Assembly (NCBI GenBank): GCA_023392125.1
Contig: JAEVZS010000002.1
Coordinates: 372,001-436,000, forward strand
Origin: Bacteroidota bacterium
GTDB taxonomy: Bacteria; Bacteroidota; Bacteroidia; Cytophagales; Cytophagaceae
Length of the DNA: 64,000 bases
Direction of reading: 5' to 3'
The notes under the pieces were generated by a model. It saw only the letters and a list, made by a program, of their open reading frames with translations, was not told the origin of the DNA and did no database searches. Shown here piece by piece: positions 16,424 to 25,680 of this stretch. A program made the translations under genes and the position numbers. Position 1 is the stretch's first letter. Each line of letters opens with the position of its first letter.

Positions 16424-17287
16424 CTATCCCAGGTACGGCTTTAACGAATTGCTTCTGGAACTGTGTCTTAATCTCCGGGTTGCCTTTTCTTTAATTTGTC
16501 TTACCCGTTCTCTTGTAAGATTGAACTTCTCTCCTATCTCTTCAAGTGTCATCGGGTTTTCTCCGTTGAGTCCGAAATAATAGGCAATGACTTCTGATTC
16601 ACGCTGAGTCAGCGTAGATAAGGCCCGCTTTACTTCACGGCGAAGTGATTCCATCATCAGTTCTGAGTCGGGAGTTCCTTCACTGTCATTTTCAAGAACG
16701 TCAAGAAGACCATTTTCTTCACCTTGGGCAAAAGGAGCATCCATGGACACATGGCGACCGGAGATTTTCATAGTATCAGCTACTTCTTCAGTAGAAATAT
16801 CCAATACTTCTGCAAGCTCTTCCGGAGATGGCTCTCGCTGGAATTTTTGCTCCAGATCAGAAAACGTCTTGGAAATTTTGTTTAGAGTACCTACTCTGTT
16901 CAGAGGTAAACGAACGATTCTTGATTGTTCGGCCAGCGCCTGCATAATGGACTGACGTATCCACCATACTGCATAGGATATAAATTTAAATCCTCTGGTT
17001 TCATCAAAACGTTGTGCAGCTTTAATCAGGCCCAGATTGCCCTCATTAATCAGGTCACCAAGTGTCAATCCATGGTTTTGATATTGCTTGGCTACTGAAA
17101 CCACAAACCGAAGATTCGCTTTGGTCAGTTTTTCGAGAGCGATCTGATCACCTTCCCGAATTCTTTTGGCCAATTCTACTTCTTCTTCGGAAGTAATCAA
17201 ATCCACTTTACCAATCTCCTGTAAATACTTATCAAGTGATTCACTTTCGCGATTAGTAATCTGCTTGCTGATTTTTAACTGTCTCAA
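16424..17287 (-). CDS. rpoD: Primary RNA polymerase sigma factor
   Basis: The housekeeping sigma factor in the short form of this phylum (287 residues, no region 1.1 and no non-conserved insert). Regions seen: 1.2 (SLDKYLQEIGKVDLIT), 2.1-2.4 (ANLRFVVSVAKQY, GNLGLIKAAQRFD, GFKFISYAVWWIRQSI), 3 (LPLNRVGTLNKISK) and 4.2 (TLEEIGEKFNLTRERVRQIKEKATRRLR). The start codon is TTG: the familiar N-terminus RQLKISKQITNRES begins there, and an in-frame TAA lies three codons upstream. A weak start may hold down synthesis. The region just upstream shares a 16-bp identity with the ppc upstream region. Confidence 0.95.
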   Translation of the reverse strand: MRQLKISKQITNRESESLDKYLQEIGKVDLITSEEEVELAKRIREGDQIALEKLTKANLRFVVSVAKQYQNHGLTLGDLINEGNLGLIKAAQRFDETRGFKFISYAVWWIRQSIMQALAEQSRIVRLPLNRVGTLNKISKTFSDLEQKFQREPSPEELAEVLDISTEEVADTMKISGRHVSMDAPFAQGEENGLLDVLENDSEGTPDSELMMESLRREVKRALSTLTQRESEVIAYYFGLNGENPMTLEEIGEKFNLTRERVRQIKEKATRRLRHSSRSNSLKPYLG

Positions 17288-17765
17288 ATCTTTTTAACTT
17301 TAGTAATTAAATAGTTTACTATGTGGCCAGGACCACTTATATCATAGTTTCAAAAAAAGAGGTAAAACGGAGATTATAATCTTCGACTACTTCCTGCATA
17401 GTCTTAACGTACCGAATATGCCGGAATTTTATCGGAGTGGAAGAATTCACGGCATTTAATTTTTGAGCTCAAAGATACATTCTTTTACGGATATTTTATT
17501 CCTTCGTTGCACATAAATCCATGTTAAAACATAATAAAATTAACACAAAACAACCTTTTATATTGCTTTTTTCAATAAAATACTTGTTTTATAGAGTGTT
17601 ATCTTATTTTTATGTTGTCACAGATCCGGGGATTTGTTTATGTTTTTACTTGAAAAAATACATTTTTCTACTTAAGAAAAGTTCGGAAGATGCTCTTTGA
17701 AGCACAGATGTAGTTTTTAAACCAAAGAAAGGCTGACGGGTTTTTATTTTCTTTCAAAGAATGTT
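17288..17765. promoter_or_regulatory. 478-bp divergent intergenic region between rpoD and PAS sensor genes
   Basis: Must carry promoters for rpoD (minus) and the PAS pair (plus). For the plus strand a weak match to the phylum consensus is TTTG near 17634-17637 and TACATTTT near 17660. On the rpoD side, GTGGCCAGGACCAC (17323-17336) is a small palindrome next to the 16-bp sequence shared with ppc (17314-17329). No gene seen. Confidence 0.45.
17314..17329 (-). promoter_or_regulatory. 16-bp element shared with the ppc upstream region (copy 1)
   Basis: GTTTACTATGTGGCCA on the plus strand, 27-42 bp upstream of the rpoD start. The identical 16 bases occur at 49562-49577, 24-39 bp upstream of ppc in the same orientation relative to the gene. 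A common operator or 5' UTR hairpin is possible; coincidence is not excluded. Confidence 0.4.
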
Positions 17766-19610
17766 ATGACCCGAAAGTTACCAATAACAGAAAATAAAGA
17801 CACTGTTTTTTTCCTTACCAGGCTCGGTGCAATTTTTTGTGCGTTTTGCTTCTTTGTCCCTCTGGTAAATATTGCGCTCCGGTTGATCGACTATTCGTTT
17901 CTTCTGAAGATTAGTTTGGGAGGAATAGTGGCAATGAATCCGGTATCCGCTGTATGTATGATGCTGCTTGCTGTTGCGCTCTGGATTATTCGCAAGGAGC
18001 ATCACCCGGCCGGAAATAAAATTATCTCTGACTGCATATGTGTTATAGTGATGCTCTTCGGATTAAGCAAGTTGATAACACTTCTTTTGGGTCTTCCTTT
18101 CGGCCTGGATGAACATCTTTTTAAAGAACAGCTTATGTTGCCTGAAAGCTACTTGTGGGAATCAAAGGTCAATGAAGTTAGCCCCAATTCCGCCTTGAGT
18201 TTCTTTTTATTGTCCATATCTGTTATTCTGATCGATAAGAGATCTACCCAGATATATAAGAGTCCGGAACTGATCAATTACTTATTGATTTTTATCAGCC
18301 TGATTGCCATATACGGCTATGTCTACAAGGTCCGGAATTTATATATTGTCCTTGGCATAATTCCTATGTCCTTTCACAGCGCCATGTGCTTTTTTCTTCT
18401 GTCGTCGGCTGTCTTATTTCTGAGGCCTTACAAAGGGTCAATGATGGCGGTTATTGGTCAGAGCCCGACAGAGGTTTTTATGATGCGCTTCTTTGCTCTG
18501 GTTATTCCGCTTTTCATAGGCTGGCTTAAGATAAAAGGTGAGGAAGCCAGTTTCTTTAGTGAAGAATATGGAACTGCCCTGTTTGCGGCCAGTACATTTG
18601 TCATATCAATGACCCTTCTTGGCTGGAAATCTTCCATTCAGTATAAATTAAATACCGAGAATAAGAAAAAGCTCTATACTATTCAGGAAGAACGGAAAAA
18701 TTTTGAACATATCCTGGAGCAGTCCCCTACTATTATTAATATCATTGATTTGGAGTCCGGTAAGATTGTTTTCACAAATGAAGCAGGGAAAGAGGCCTTT
18801 GATGAAAAAATAGGCCTTGTTCATCAGAACTTTACGGAGTTTCTGAATAGATATGTTTACAAAGAGGATAAAGAATCGGTGGCCGAATATTACAAAAAGC
18901 TGTCTGATATTTCCCAAAATGACTTTCTCGATACAGAGTTCCGTCTTACAGATAGTGAAGACAATATATATTGGGTATTGTCAAGGGCTATTGTTTTCAG
19001 GCGTCATAAGGGTAAACCCAGAGAAATCATGATTAATGCACTGGACCGTACAAAAGAAAAAGAAAAGGAAGGCGAGCTGCAGAAAAAGAATGAAGAAATG
19101 GAGGTAAAAAACAAGGAGTTGACAGAAGCCCGGAAAAAGCTCGAAAGACTTAATAAAGAGCTGGAATCAAAAGTAGAACAACGGTTTGAGGAACTGGTCG
19201 AACGGGAAAGAAGATATCATTATTTTTTTGAATTAAGTTTTAGGGGGATAGTGCAGTTCGAAGTAAAGGATATTGATGGAATTGATACTACACTGCCTGT
19301 TGAAGAACAGATAAAGCTGATCGACAAACATGCAGTTATTGCTCAGATAAATAAGGAAATGCTGAATATTTACGGAATAAAAAAGCGGGAGGATGCTGTG
19401 GGGAAACCCATTGATTTTATGCTTGCGAGTTCTGACAAGAAAAAAATGGCATTTATTAAAAAGTTCATTGAGGCAGATTATCAGTTGCACGATATTCTGA
19501 CAGAGATTAAAGATATGGATGGCAATACTTTTAAAGTAAAGGAAAATCATATAGGCATTATAGAGAATAATAACCTTGTGCGAGGGTGGAGCATTCAGGT
19601 GAAAGTTTGA
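17766..19610 (+). CDS. Membrane PAS-domain sensor without output domain (first of tandem pair)
   Basis: A 614-residue protein. Residues 1-295 hold about eight hydrophobic segments, including AMNPVSAVCMMLLAVALWIIRKEH. Residues ~310-435 form a PAS domain with a PAC-like end (FRRHKGKPREIMINALDRTKEKE). Residues ~435-485 are a highly charged coiled coil, and the rest is a second PAS domain ending in VRGWSIQVKV. There is no histidine-kinase, GGDEF, EAL, phosphatase or DNA-binding domain after it. It may signal through a partner protein. The next gene, 20 bp downstream, is a paralogue with the same layout. Function unknown; domain reading is good. Confidence 0.8.
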   Translation: MTRKLPITENKDTVFFLTRLGAIFCAFCFFVPLVNIALRLIDYSFLLKISLGGIVAMNPVSAVCMMLLAVALWIIRKEHHPAGNKIISDCICVIVMLFGLSKLITLLLGLPFGLDEHLFKEQLMLPESYLWESKVNEVSPNSALSFFLLSISVILIDKRSTQIYKSPELINYLLIFISLIAIYGYVYKVRNLYIVLGIIPMSFHSAMCFFLLSSAVLFLRPYKGSMMAVIGQSPTEVFMMRFFALVIPLFIGWLKIKGEEASFFSEEYGTALFAASTFVISMTLLGWKSSIQYKLNTENKKKLYTIQEERKNFEHILEQSPTIINIIDLESGKIVFTNEAGKEAFDEKIGLVHQNFTEFLNRYVYKEDKESVAEYYKKLSDISQNDFLDTEFRLTDSEDNIYWVLSRAIVFRRHKGKPREIMINALDRTKEKEKEGELQKKNEEMEVKNKELTEARKKLERLNKELESKVEQRFEELVERERRYHYFFELSFRGIVQFEVKDIDGIDTTLPVEEQIKLIDKHAVIAQINKEMLNIYGIKKREDAVGKPIDFMLASSDKKKMAFIKKFIEADYQLHDILTEIKDMDGNTFKVKENHIGIIENNNLVRGWSIQVKV

Positions 19611-19630
19611 TATTCTGAAGTCTGGTATGT

Positions 19631-21532
19631 ATGATGGATATTTCAAAAAGAGCTGAAAATCAAAAAACTGTAAGTAGACTTATATTGCTGGGGCATATTT
19701 TCTGTTACATTGCCTTCTTTATTCCCGCATTAAATATATTGTTACGGTTTATTCATTACCCGTTGTTGCAAAAACTCACACCGGGCGGATGGATTACGAT
19801 GAATCCATTGTCGGCGCTTTGCTTTTTGCTGCTGGCGATTGCTATATGGCTGGTGACCAAAGAGCATTATACAGGTTTAAGGGTTAAAATCTCTACTGCC
19901 ATCTGCTTTGGAGTATGTATTATTTGTCTCGGGAAAATTGTAGCGGTTTTACTTGGATTCTCATATCGTCTGGATGAATTGCTGTTTAAGCACCAGATGG
20001 TTGTTCCAAAGCAGGCAGAGTGGGATGAAAATTACAACACCATGGCGCCCAATACGGCTTTCGGATTATTCATGATCGGATTTTCTGTTATTATAATTAA
20101 TAATATTCATCATTCCCGTTTTTTTAAGTATGCCCAGTTTTTAAACTATATAACTGTTCTCATTGCCGTTCTTTCAATATATGGCTATATCTATGAGATA
20201 GAAACGCTTTATTCGTATTTCAGGCTGATTCCGATTTCCTTTCACTCTGCTATTGCACTGGTTTTTTTATCATCTTCCATCTTGTTTTTACGTCCTCACA
20301 AAGGTTCTATGGCTTTGCTGATCGGAGAAAATCCAACACAGATAGTCTTGTTGCGCTTTCTTGCCATCTTTATTCCTCTGATTATTGGTTGGGTGAAAAT
20401 ATATGGAGAACAACAAGGCTGGTTCGGAACAAAATCCGGAACAACTCTTCTTGCTTCATGTACTTTTGCTATTTCAATGATTCTGCTGGGCTGGAAATCG
20501 AATGTTCAGTTCAGACTGAGCAAGGTGAAGGAAAAATACAAAAATACCCTGAAAAGGGAACGAAAAAGATTCCAGAGGATTATCGAGCTGTCACCCTTAA
20601 ATATAAATATTTATGACCTCAAAAATGATCATTACATCTTTACCAATAGGGCCAGCAGGCAGCTATACCGGCTGGATAATGAAAACCTGGTGAATCATCG
20701 CTATAAAAGCCTGGTCGAGAAGATTGTTTATAAGGATGATATACCAATGGTTAAGGACCGGTTGGGAAAGCTAAAAAAAATGAAATTGGGGGAAAAGGAT
20801 GATTATAAGTATCGGGTATATGACAAGGATCATAATCTCAGGTGGATAAGCTCCAGAGGTGTTATTTATAAAGAAGAGCGGGGTAAACCTTCCCAGGTTC
20901 TGTTTAATTCATTCGACATTAATAGCCAGATGGAAAAAGAAATAAAAGTCAGAGAGCTTAATGAAGAAATTAGAAAAAGGAACGAAGAACTTGAGAAAAT
21001 AAACAGGAAACTGGAATCTTTTCGGGATGAGCTGGAGGATAAAATAAAGGAAAGAACAACGGAAATTAAAAAAAGTGAACAGCGATACAGGGAGTTTATA
21101 GACAAAAATATCTATGAGGGTATTATTATCTACGAATTCGGAGATCTGGGTGGTGTTGATACGACAAAATCAGTGGATGAGCAGATTAAGGATCTTTTGA
21201 AATACGGAGTTATCGGAGAGGCAAATCCTGCATTGGCTAAAATGCATGATTATAAGTCACCGGATGATATGATCGGTATTCGCTTCGTTGATTATCTCGA
21301 TCTGGGAGAAGATAAGCTGGTACAAATACTGGATAAGTTTGTACGATCGGACTACAAACTGGAAAAAATTGAAACGTTCCATCTTACCAATGATGGTGAA
21401 ACAATCAGAGTTCGGAGCAATTTTATTGGTCAGGTAGATAATGATAAGCTTTTAAGCGTCTGGGGAACACAGATCAAGATTGGAGGAAAAGGAGATATAG
21501 ACGAAAAATCAGAAGAAGAAGAAGAAATTTAG
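19631..21532 (+). CDS. Membrane PAS-domain sensor without output domain (second of tandem pair)
   Basis: A 633-residue paralogue of the preceding protein, collinear over its whole length. Shared landmarks are TMNPLSALCFLLLAIAIWLVTKEHY in the membrane part, FRLIPISFHSAI, the first PAS domain (RERKRFQRIIELSPLNINIYDL), a long Glu/Lys coiled coil (about residues 435-495) and a terminal PAS domain with VDTTKSVDEQIKDLLKYGVIGEANPALAKM and VWGTQIKI. It ends in an acidic tail (DEKSEEEEEI). As in its neighbour, no effector domain follows. The tandem duplication suggests the pair forms a heteromeric sensor or diverged for two signals. Confidence 0.8.
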   Translation: MMDISKRAENQKTVSRLILLGHIFCYIAFFIPALNILLRFIHYPLLQKLTPGGWITMNPLSALCFLLLAIAIWLVTKEHYTGLRVKISTAICFGVCIICLGKIVAVLLGFSYRLDELLFKHQMVVPKQAEWDENYNTMAPNTAFGLFMIGFSVIIINNIHHSRFFKYAQFLNYITVLIAVLSIYGYIYEIETLYSYFRLIPISFHSAIALVFLSSSILFLRPHKGSMALLIGENPTQIVLLRFLAIFIPLIIGWVKIYGEQQGWFGTKSGTTLLASCTFAISMILLGWKSNVQFRLSKVKEKYKNTLKRERKRFQRIIELSPLNINIYDLKNDHYIFTNRASRQLYRLDNENLVNHRYKSLVEKIVYKDDIPMVKDRLGKLKKMKLGEKDDYKYRVYDKDHNLRWISSRGVIYKEERGKPSQVLFNSFDINSQMEKEIKVRELNEEIRKRNEELEKINRKLESFRDELEDKIKERTTEIKKSEQRYREFIDKNIYEGIIIYEFGDLGGVDTTKSVDEQIKDLLKYGVIGEANPALAKMHDYKSPDDMIGIRFVDYLDLGEDKLVQILDKFVRSDYKLEKIETFHLTNDGETIRVRSNFIGQVDNDKLLSVWGTQIKIGGKGDIDEKSEEEEEI

Positions 21533-21606
21533 TTTACTTCACAATACGGAGCATAACAATGGCCGCTTTCAGCCTGTTAGATTGGTATAGTTTAATTTTT
21601 GTATCT

Positions 21607-21861
21607 ATGTCTATCAGGATTGTGGATCTGGGAAGGGAAGCTTCTGCAGAAATAGTAAAAAAGGAAATTGTTAAGTATAAAGGTAAATATTTCATTGAAC
21701 TTGAATATTACCGTTACAACGAGTCGCTGGCGGAGTTGTCCGTAAATATGGCTTCAGAAATAGAGCTTTTAAGAAAAAGGATTTTTTATCTGGAAGAAAA
21801 ACTTTCCGGGTTCGAAAATCAGGAAGATTCCTGCATAATTCGTCATCTTCCGAGAGAATAG
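21607..21861 (+). CDS. Small coiled-coil protein, unknown
   Basis: An 84-residue frame (starting MSIRIVDLGREASAEIV) downstream of the PAS pair and followed by a strong terminator, which supports a real transcript. Residues ~45-70 (MASEIELLRKRIFYLEEKL) have clear heptads. The frame is open to an ATG at 21559, but that adds a hydrophobic stretch unlike the rest. It could be a partner of the PAS sensors given its position 74 bp after them; that is only a guess. No family recognised. Confidence 0.5.
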   Translation: MSIRIVDLGREASAEIVKKEIVKYKGKYFIELEYYRYNESLAELSVNMASEIELLRKRIFYLEEKLSGFENQEDSCIIRHLPRE

Positions 21862-21917
21862 CTTATTTATACAGTAATTGGATGATTTACATGCCGGATT
21901 TATAATGACATTCTATT

Positions 21918-21950
21918 GCAAACTAAGGTTGAAAAACTTAGTTTGCTTTT
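21918..21950 (+). terminator. Strong terminator after the PAS-sensor gene cluster
   Basis: GCAAACTAAG, 9-nt loop, CTTAGTTTGC: a perfect 10-bp stem followed by TTTTGTTTT on the plus strand. It separates the PAS cluster from nhaC and shows that an open frame beginning at 21916 is not the true NhaC start. Confidence 0.9.
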
Positions 21951-21987
21951 GTTTTATTATAAGGCAGATTCTGTTACCGGCATTTTT

Positions 21988-23436
21988 ATGTATACTTCTG
22001 ATCCCAAACGACCAATTCCCTTATACAAAGCGTTTATACCTTTGCTTTTTTTGATCGGACTCTTGTCTGTCAATGTGTATATTTTTGGTGTAGATGCCAT
22101 AGCCGGCCCAAATCAGCTGGCTTTGATTTTTTCCGCTCTGGTGGCGGCTCTGGTGGCTTTTTCGATCGGTTTTACCTGGGAGGAGCTGGAAAAAGGCATA
22201 TTAAACAGTCTTCTGACTGCAATGCCTGCCATCCTTATTTTGTTGCTGATCGGAGCGCTGGCCGGCACATGGATAATCAGTGGTATAGTTCCGGCTATGA
22301 TTTATTATGGTTTGAAGCTGCTTTCTCCTGATATTTTTCTTTTTGCATCCTGCTTTATCTGTGCGGTAGTATCGCTGGCTACGGGTAGCTCCTGGACTAC
22401 TGTTGCCACTATTGGCCTTTCGCTGGCCGGTATTGGTGAGACAATAGGCTTTTCAGGCGGAATTATTGGCGGAGCTATTATTTCCGGTGCTTATTTCGGG
22501 GATAAAGTATCACCGATATCAGATACAACCAATCTTGCCTCTGCAATGACCGGAGTCGGACTTTTTGAACATATCCGGTATCTTATGAGCACTACTATGC
22601 CGGCATTTATTATTTCACTTGTACTGTATCTGATTATAGGCTTGTCCTCTTCCAGAGAGATAGATAACCAGAATATAAGCGCAGTAATGCAGTCTATTGA
22701 AAATATTTTCTACATCGGTCCGGTACTGATGCTGATACCGGTCCTTGTGATTGTACTGATCGTATTCAAAGTGCCTGCTTTTCCTGCCTTACTGGCAGGT
22801 ACACTGGGTGGAGCTGTGTTCGCACTGGTGTTTCAGAGACCAGTTATTCTTCAGCTTTCGGGAAGTGATGTTTTTACAGTGAAGGAAGCGTATATCGTTG
22901 TTCTGAAGGCTATGTATTCTTCCATTCAGATAGTATCCGATCATGAACTGGTGAGCCGGTTGCTTGCCAGCAATGGTATGGTTGGTATGCTTAATACAGT
23001 CTGGCTTATTATCTGTGCGATGATTTTCGGAGGAACTATGGAAGCAAGTGGTTTATTATACAGGATTACCAGGAGCATCATTAATTTTGTAAAATCCACT
23101 GGCTCTCTCATTGCTTCTACCGTTGGAACCTGTATCTTTTTCAACATAACTGCATCTGACCAGTACCTTGCCATAATGATTCCCGGAAGAATGTTCAGGA
23201 AAGCATACGAGGACAGAGGACTCTCGCTAAAGAACCTGTCAAGGACTCTGGAAGACTCCGGAACGGTAACATCTGTTCTGGTACCCTGGAATACTTGTGG
23301 AGCGACTCAGGCAGCAGTTTTGGGAATAGCAACAGTGCATTATTTGCCTTATTGTTTTTTTAATCTCCTCAGTCCTTTGATTGCTATCATCTTCGCTTAC
23401 ATGAATATACGCATCGAGAAGAAAAAAGAAGAATAG
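21988..23436 (+). CDS. nhaC: Na+/H+ antiporter, NhaC family
   Basis: Integral membrane exchanger of 482 residues with about twelve membrane segments. Recognisable NhaC features include ATGSSWTTVATIGLSLAGIGE, IIGGAIISGAYFGDKVSPISDTTNLASAMTG and, towards the end, LEDSGTVTSVLVPWNTCGA. The polar GDK-SP-SDTTN helix and SSWTT helix probably form the ion path. The start at 21988 is chosen because earlier codons lie in a terminator hairpin. It handles Na+ export and pH balance at the inner membrane. No regulator is adjacent. Confidence 0.92.
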   Translation: MYTSDPKRPIPLYKAFIPLLFLIGLLSVNVYIFGVDAIAGPNQLALIFSALVAALVAFSIGFTWEELEKGILNSLLTAMPAILILLLIGALAGTWIISGIVPAMIYYGLKLLSPDIFLFASCFICAVVSLATGSSWTTVATIGLSLAGIGETIGFSGGIIGGAIISGAYFGDKVSPISDTTNLASAMTGVGLFEHIRYLMSTTMPAFIISLVLYLIIGLSSSREIDNQNISAVMQSIENIFYIGPVLMLIPVLVIVLIVFKVPAFPALLAGTLGGAVFALVFQRPVILQLSGSDVFTVKEAYIVVLKAMYSSIQIVSDHELVSRLLASNGMVGMLNTVWLIICAMIFGGTMEASGLLYRITRSIINFVKSTGSLIASTVGTCIFFNITASDQYLAIMIPGRMFRKAYEDRGLSLKNLSRTLEDSGTVTSVLVPWNTCGATQAAVLGIATVHYLPYCFFNLLSPLIAIIFAYMNIRIEKKKEE

Positions 23437-23528
23437 AGGTTGGTGTCAAGTTGTTGATAAGTAGTGAGTTTTCTTTAAGGTTTGAACTATTGCTCCTGTG
23501 CTCTGTTATTCGAAAAAAGCGAATTGAC

Positions 23529-23927
23529 ATGATAGATAACAGGCAATATATCATAACCAAAGAAAAACCCTATTTTATTGTTCCGATGAATCCTGCTATG
23601 GAATTTGTTGAGTTTACAAGATTTAGTCCGGACCTTTTTAGCCCGACAGATAACTTGCATATTACACTGAAAAAAGAATGGAAAGACTCGGCAGAGTTCA
23701 CAACTCCCCTGCCGCTGATTGACTTTATTGATCAGTACGCGGGCACCCGTAAGACAATAGCACTTCGGAACAGCGATAATGAACCCTATCTGATGATTAG
23801 CCTTTTGCTGGGAAAAAAAGATAATTCAGATCGTTTTGTTGAAGCAGTAAGGCTGGATCCGGCCAACCTGGGAGACTTCAAAATTACGCTGGAATACAAA
23901 TTTTCCAGACAAGCTGTACCTCAGTAA
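23529..23927 (+). CDS. Hypothetical protein
   Basis: I do not recognise this protein. Starting at the ATG at 23529 it has 132 residues, opens with MIDNRQYIITKEKPYFIVP and contains mixed alpha/beta segments but no signal peptide or membrane span. The frame extends upstream to a TTG at 23451, giving a less natural N-terminus. It starts 92 bp after nhaC, so it may be a separate unit. The stop codon abuts the 3' end of the convergent msrA gene (adjacent bases). Real gene likely, judged by its even amino-acid composition. Confidence 0.6.
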   Translation: MIDNRQYIITKEKPYFIVPMNPAMEFVEFTRFSPDLFSPTDNLHITLKKEWKDSAEFTTPLPLIDFIDQYAGTRKTIALRNSDNEPYLMISLLLGKKDNSDRFVEAVRLDPANLGDFKITLEYKFSRQAVPQ

Positions 23928-24569
23928 TTATTTGAGCTTGTCTTTAAATACTTTCTTAAACTTATCCAGTTTGGGTTCGATGACATACGTGCAATATGGA
24001 GCTTCCTTATTGAGATTATAATAATTCTGGTGATAGTCTTCTGCTGGATAGAAATCTTTGAAAGCAGTGATTTCGGTTACGACAGGAGCTTTGAAAGCAC
24101 CGGACCGGTCCAGTTCCTGCTTGTAGTATTCTGCTGTTTCTTTTTGTTCCTGATTGTGGTAAAAAATTGCGGATCTGTATTGTGTACCCACATCCGCTCC
24201 CTGACGATTTAATGTGGTAGGATCATGAGTCTGCCAGAATATTTCAAGCAATTCACGATAAGTTACTTTTTGCGGATCATAAATAATCTGTACCACTTCT
24301 GCATGTCCTGTCCGGCCTGTTGTTACTTCTCTGTATGCAGGATTTTTGATTGTTCCTCCGGAATAGCCAGATATAACTTTTTCTACACCGGAAAGATCCT
24401 GAAAAATAGCTTCTACGCACCAGAAGCATCCTGCACCAAATGTTGCTGTATCCATATATGTGTTATTTATAGAGTTGATCTGATTTTTTTCCTCTTTACG
24501 TTCGGATTGTGCACATGCCGTAATCAGGCATAGAACAATAAATCCCGGTATGGTCCTTAATAGTTTCAT
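23928..24569 (-). CDS. msrA: Peptide methionine sulfoxide reductase A, predicted lipoprotein
   Basis: Reduces methionine-S-sulfoxide. The catalytic motif GAGCFWCVEAIFQDLSGVEKVISGYSGG lies near residue 45, followed by HAEVVQIIYDP and GTQYRSAIFYH. From the ATG at 24569 the first residues are a lipoprotein signal ending in CLITACAQSE, so the enzyme should be anchored outside the cytoplasm and repair periplasmic or surface proteins. A longer frame (to 24662) would run over the upstream gene and lose the signal peptide. It follows an aldo-keto reductase by 7 bp, so the two are probably one operon. No MsrB domain is fused. Confidence 0.9.
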   Translation of the reverse strand: MKLLRTIPGFIVLCLITACAQSERKEEKNQINSINNTYMDTATFGAGCFWCVEAIFQDLSGVEKVISGYSGGTIKNPAYREVTTGRTGHAEVVQIIYDPQKVTYRELLEIFWQTHDPTTLNRQGADVGTQYRSAIFYHNQEQKETAEYYKQELDRSGAFKAPVVTEITAFKDFYPAEDYHQNYYNLNKEAPYCTYVIEPKLDKFKKVFKDKLK

Positions 24570-24576
24570 TTGTGTA

Positions 24577-25617
24577 TCAGGGAGCTGGTATGGGATACAG
24601 ATTGTGTATCTTTTCGATTTCGGCAATGACTTCATCTTCCAGCCGGAGAAGAATGCTGTCAATATTTTCTTTTAATTGCTCCGTTTTGGTTGCTCCGATT
24701 ATAGTTGATGTTACAAAAGGTTTTGCATTTATATATGCCAAAGCCATCTGAGCAGGCTTTAGTTTGAATTTTAAGGCTAATTCAACGTAAGCTTTCACGG
24801 CCAGTTCAGTCTGTGTGCCACTATACCGTTTCATAGACGGGAGTAAGGCCCTTCTGGAACCGGCTGGCAGTTTTTCTGATAAATACTTGCCGGATAGCGT
24901 ACCAAAGCCCAATGGAGAGTAGGGAAACATTCCCAGGTTTTCCCGGAGACAAATTTCAGATAGCCCTGTTTCAAAACTTCTGTTCAGCAAACTGTATGGA
25001 TTCTGAATCGATACCGGGCGTGGCATTTTATGAATTTCGGCCAGATGCAGAAAATGCATTACGCCCCAGGGAGTTTCATTGGAAAGTCCCCAGTGGCGTA
25101 TTTTCCCTTCCCGTATCAGGTCATTCATCGTATTGAGTATCTCGGCAAAATTATCCTTCCAGCTTTCGTTCTGATCATGTTCATAAAAAAGCTTTCCGAA
25201 GAAATTTGTATTTCTTTCCGGCCAGTGTAGCTGATAGATATCAATATAATCGGTATTGAGGCGTTTCAGGCTACCGTTGATGGCTTCCAGAATATGGCCC
25301 CGGCTAAAATCAGGGATATTGCGGATATAAGATAATCCCTTATTGGGACCGGTTGCTTTAGTCGCCAGCACTACATCGATTCTTTTTTTCCTTTTTTTCA
25401 ACCAGCTGCCGATATATTGCTCGGTTGTACCCTGTGTCTCCTTTCTTCCCGGTACCGGATACATTTCTGCTGTATCGATAAAATTAATTCCCCGACTAAG
25501 GGCGTAATCGAGTTGCTCATGAGCCTCCTGTTCTGAATTTTGCTCACCCCAGGTCATAGTGCCCAGACATATCTTACTGACAGAGATTTTTGTACCAGCC
25601 AGCTTTTTATACTCCAT
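24577..25617 (-). CDS. Aldo/keto reductase, Tas-like
   Basis: NADPH-dependent oxidoreductase of 346 residues, collinear with E. coli Tas. Seen: KICLGTMTWGEQNSEQEAHEQLDYALSRGINFIDTAEMYP (catalytic Asp and Tyr), TKATGPN (catalytic Lys), DIYQLHWPERN (His), the PYSPLGFGTLSGKYL loop and the NADP-binding TSTIIGATKTEQLKENI. Physiological substrate unknown. Start at the ATG 25617; a TTG three codons earlier is possible. First gene of a two-gene operon with the lipoprotein MsrA, which hints at carbonyl or oxidative stress defence. Confidence 0.88.
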   Translation of the reverse strand: MEYKKLAGTKISVSKICLGTMTWGEQNSEQEAHEQLDYALSRGINFIDTAEMYPVPGRKETQGTTEQYIGSWLKKRKKRIDVVLATKATGPNKGLSYIRNIPDFSRGHILEAINGSLKRLNTDYIDIYQLHWPERNTNFFGKLFYEHDQNESWKDNFAEILNTMNDLIREGKIRHWGLSNETPWGVMHFLHLAEIHKMPRPVSIQNPYSLLNRSFETGLSEICLRENLGMFPYSPLGFGTLSGKYLSEKLPAGSRRALLPSMKRYSGTQTELAVKAYVELALKFKLKPAQMALAYINAKPFVTSTIIGATKTEQLKENIDSILLRLEDEVIAEIEKIHNLYPIPAP

Positions 25618-25656
25618 ACTGCGCAATAATTCTTGAATGTTGATCCATAAAAATAG

Positions 25657-25680
25657 AAAAAAAAGGGCCTTACAGGGCCC
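25657..25680 (-). terminator. Terminator of the eamA-like gene
   Basis: GGGCC, 6-nt loop, GGCCC; on the minus strand it is followed by eight T's. It lies 80 bp after the stop codon of the DMT transporter gene and before the aldo-keto reductase operon. Confidence 0.75.
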
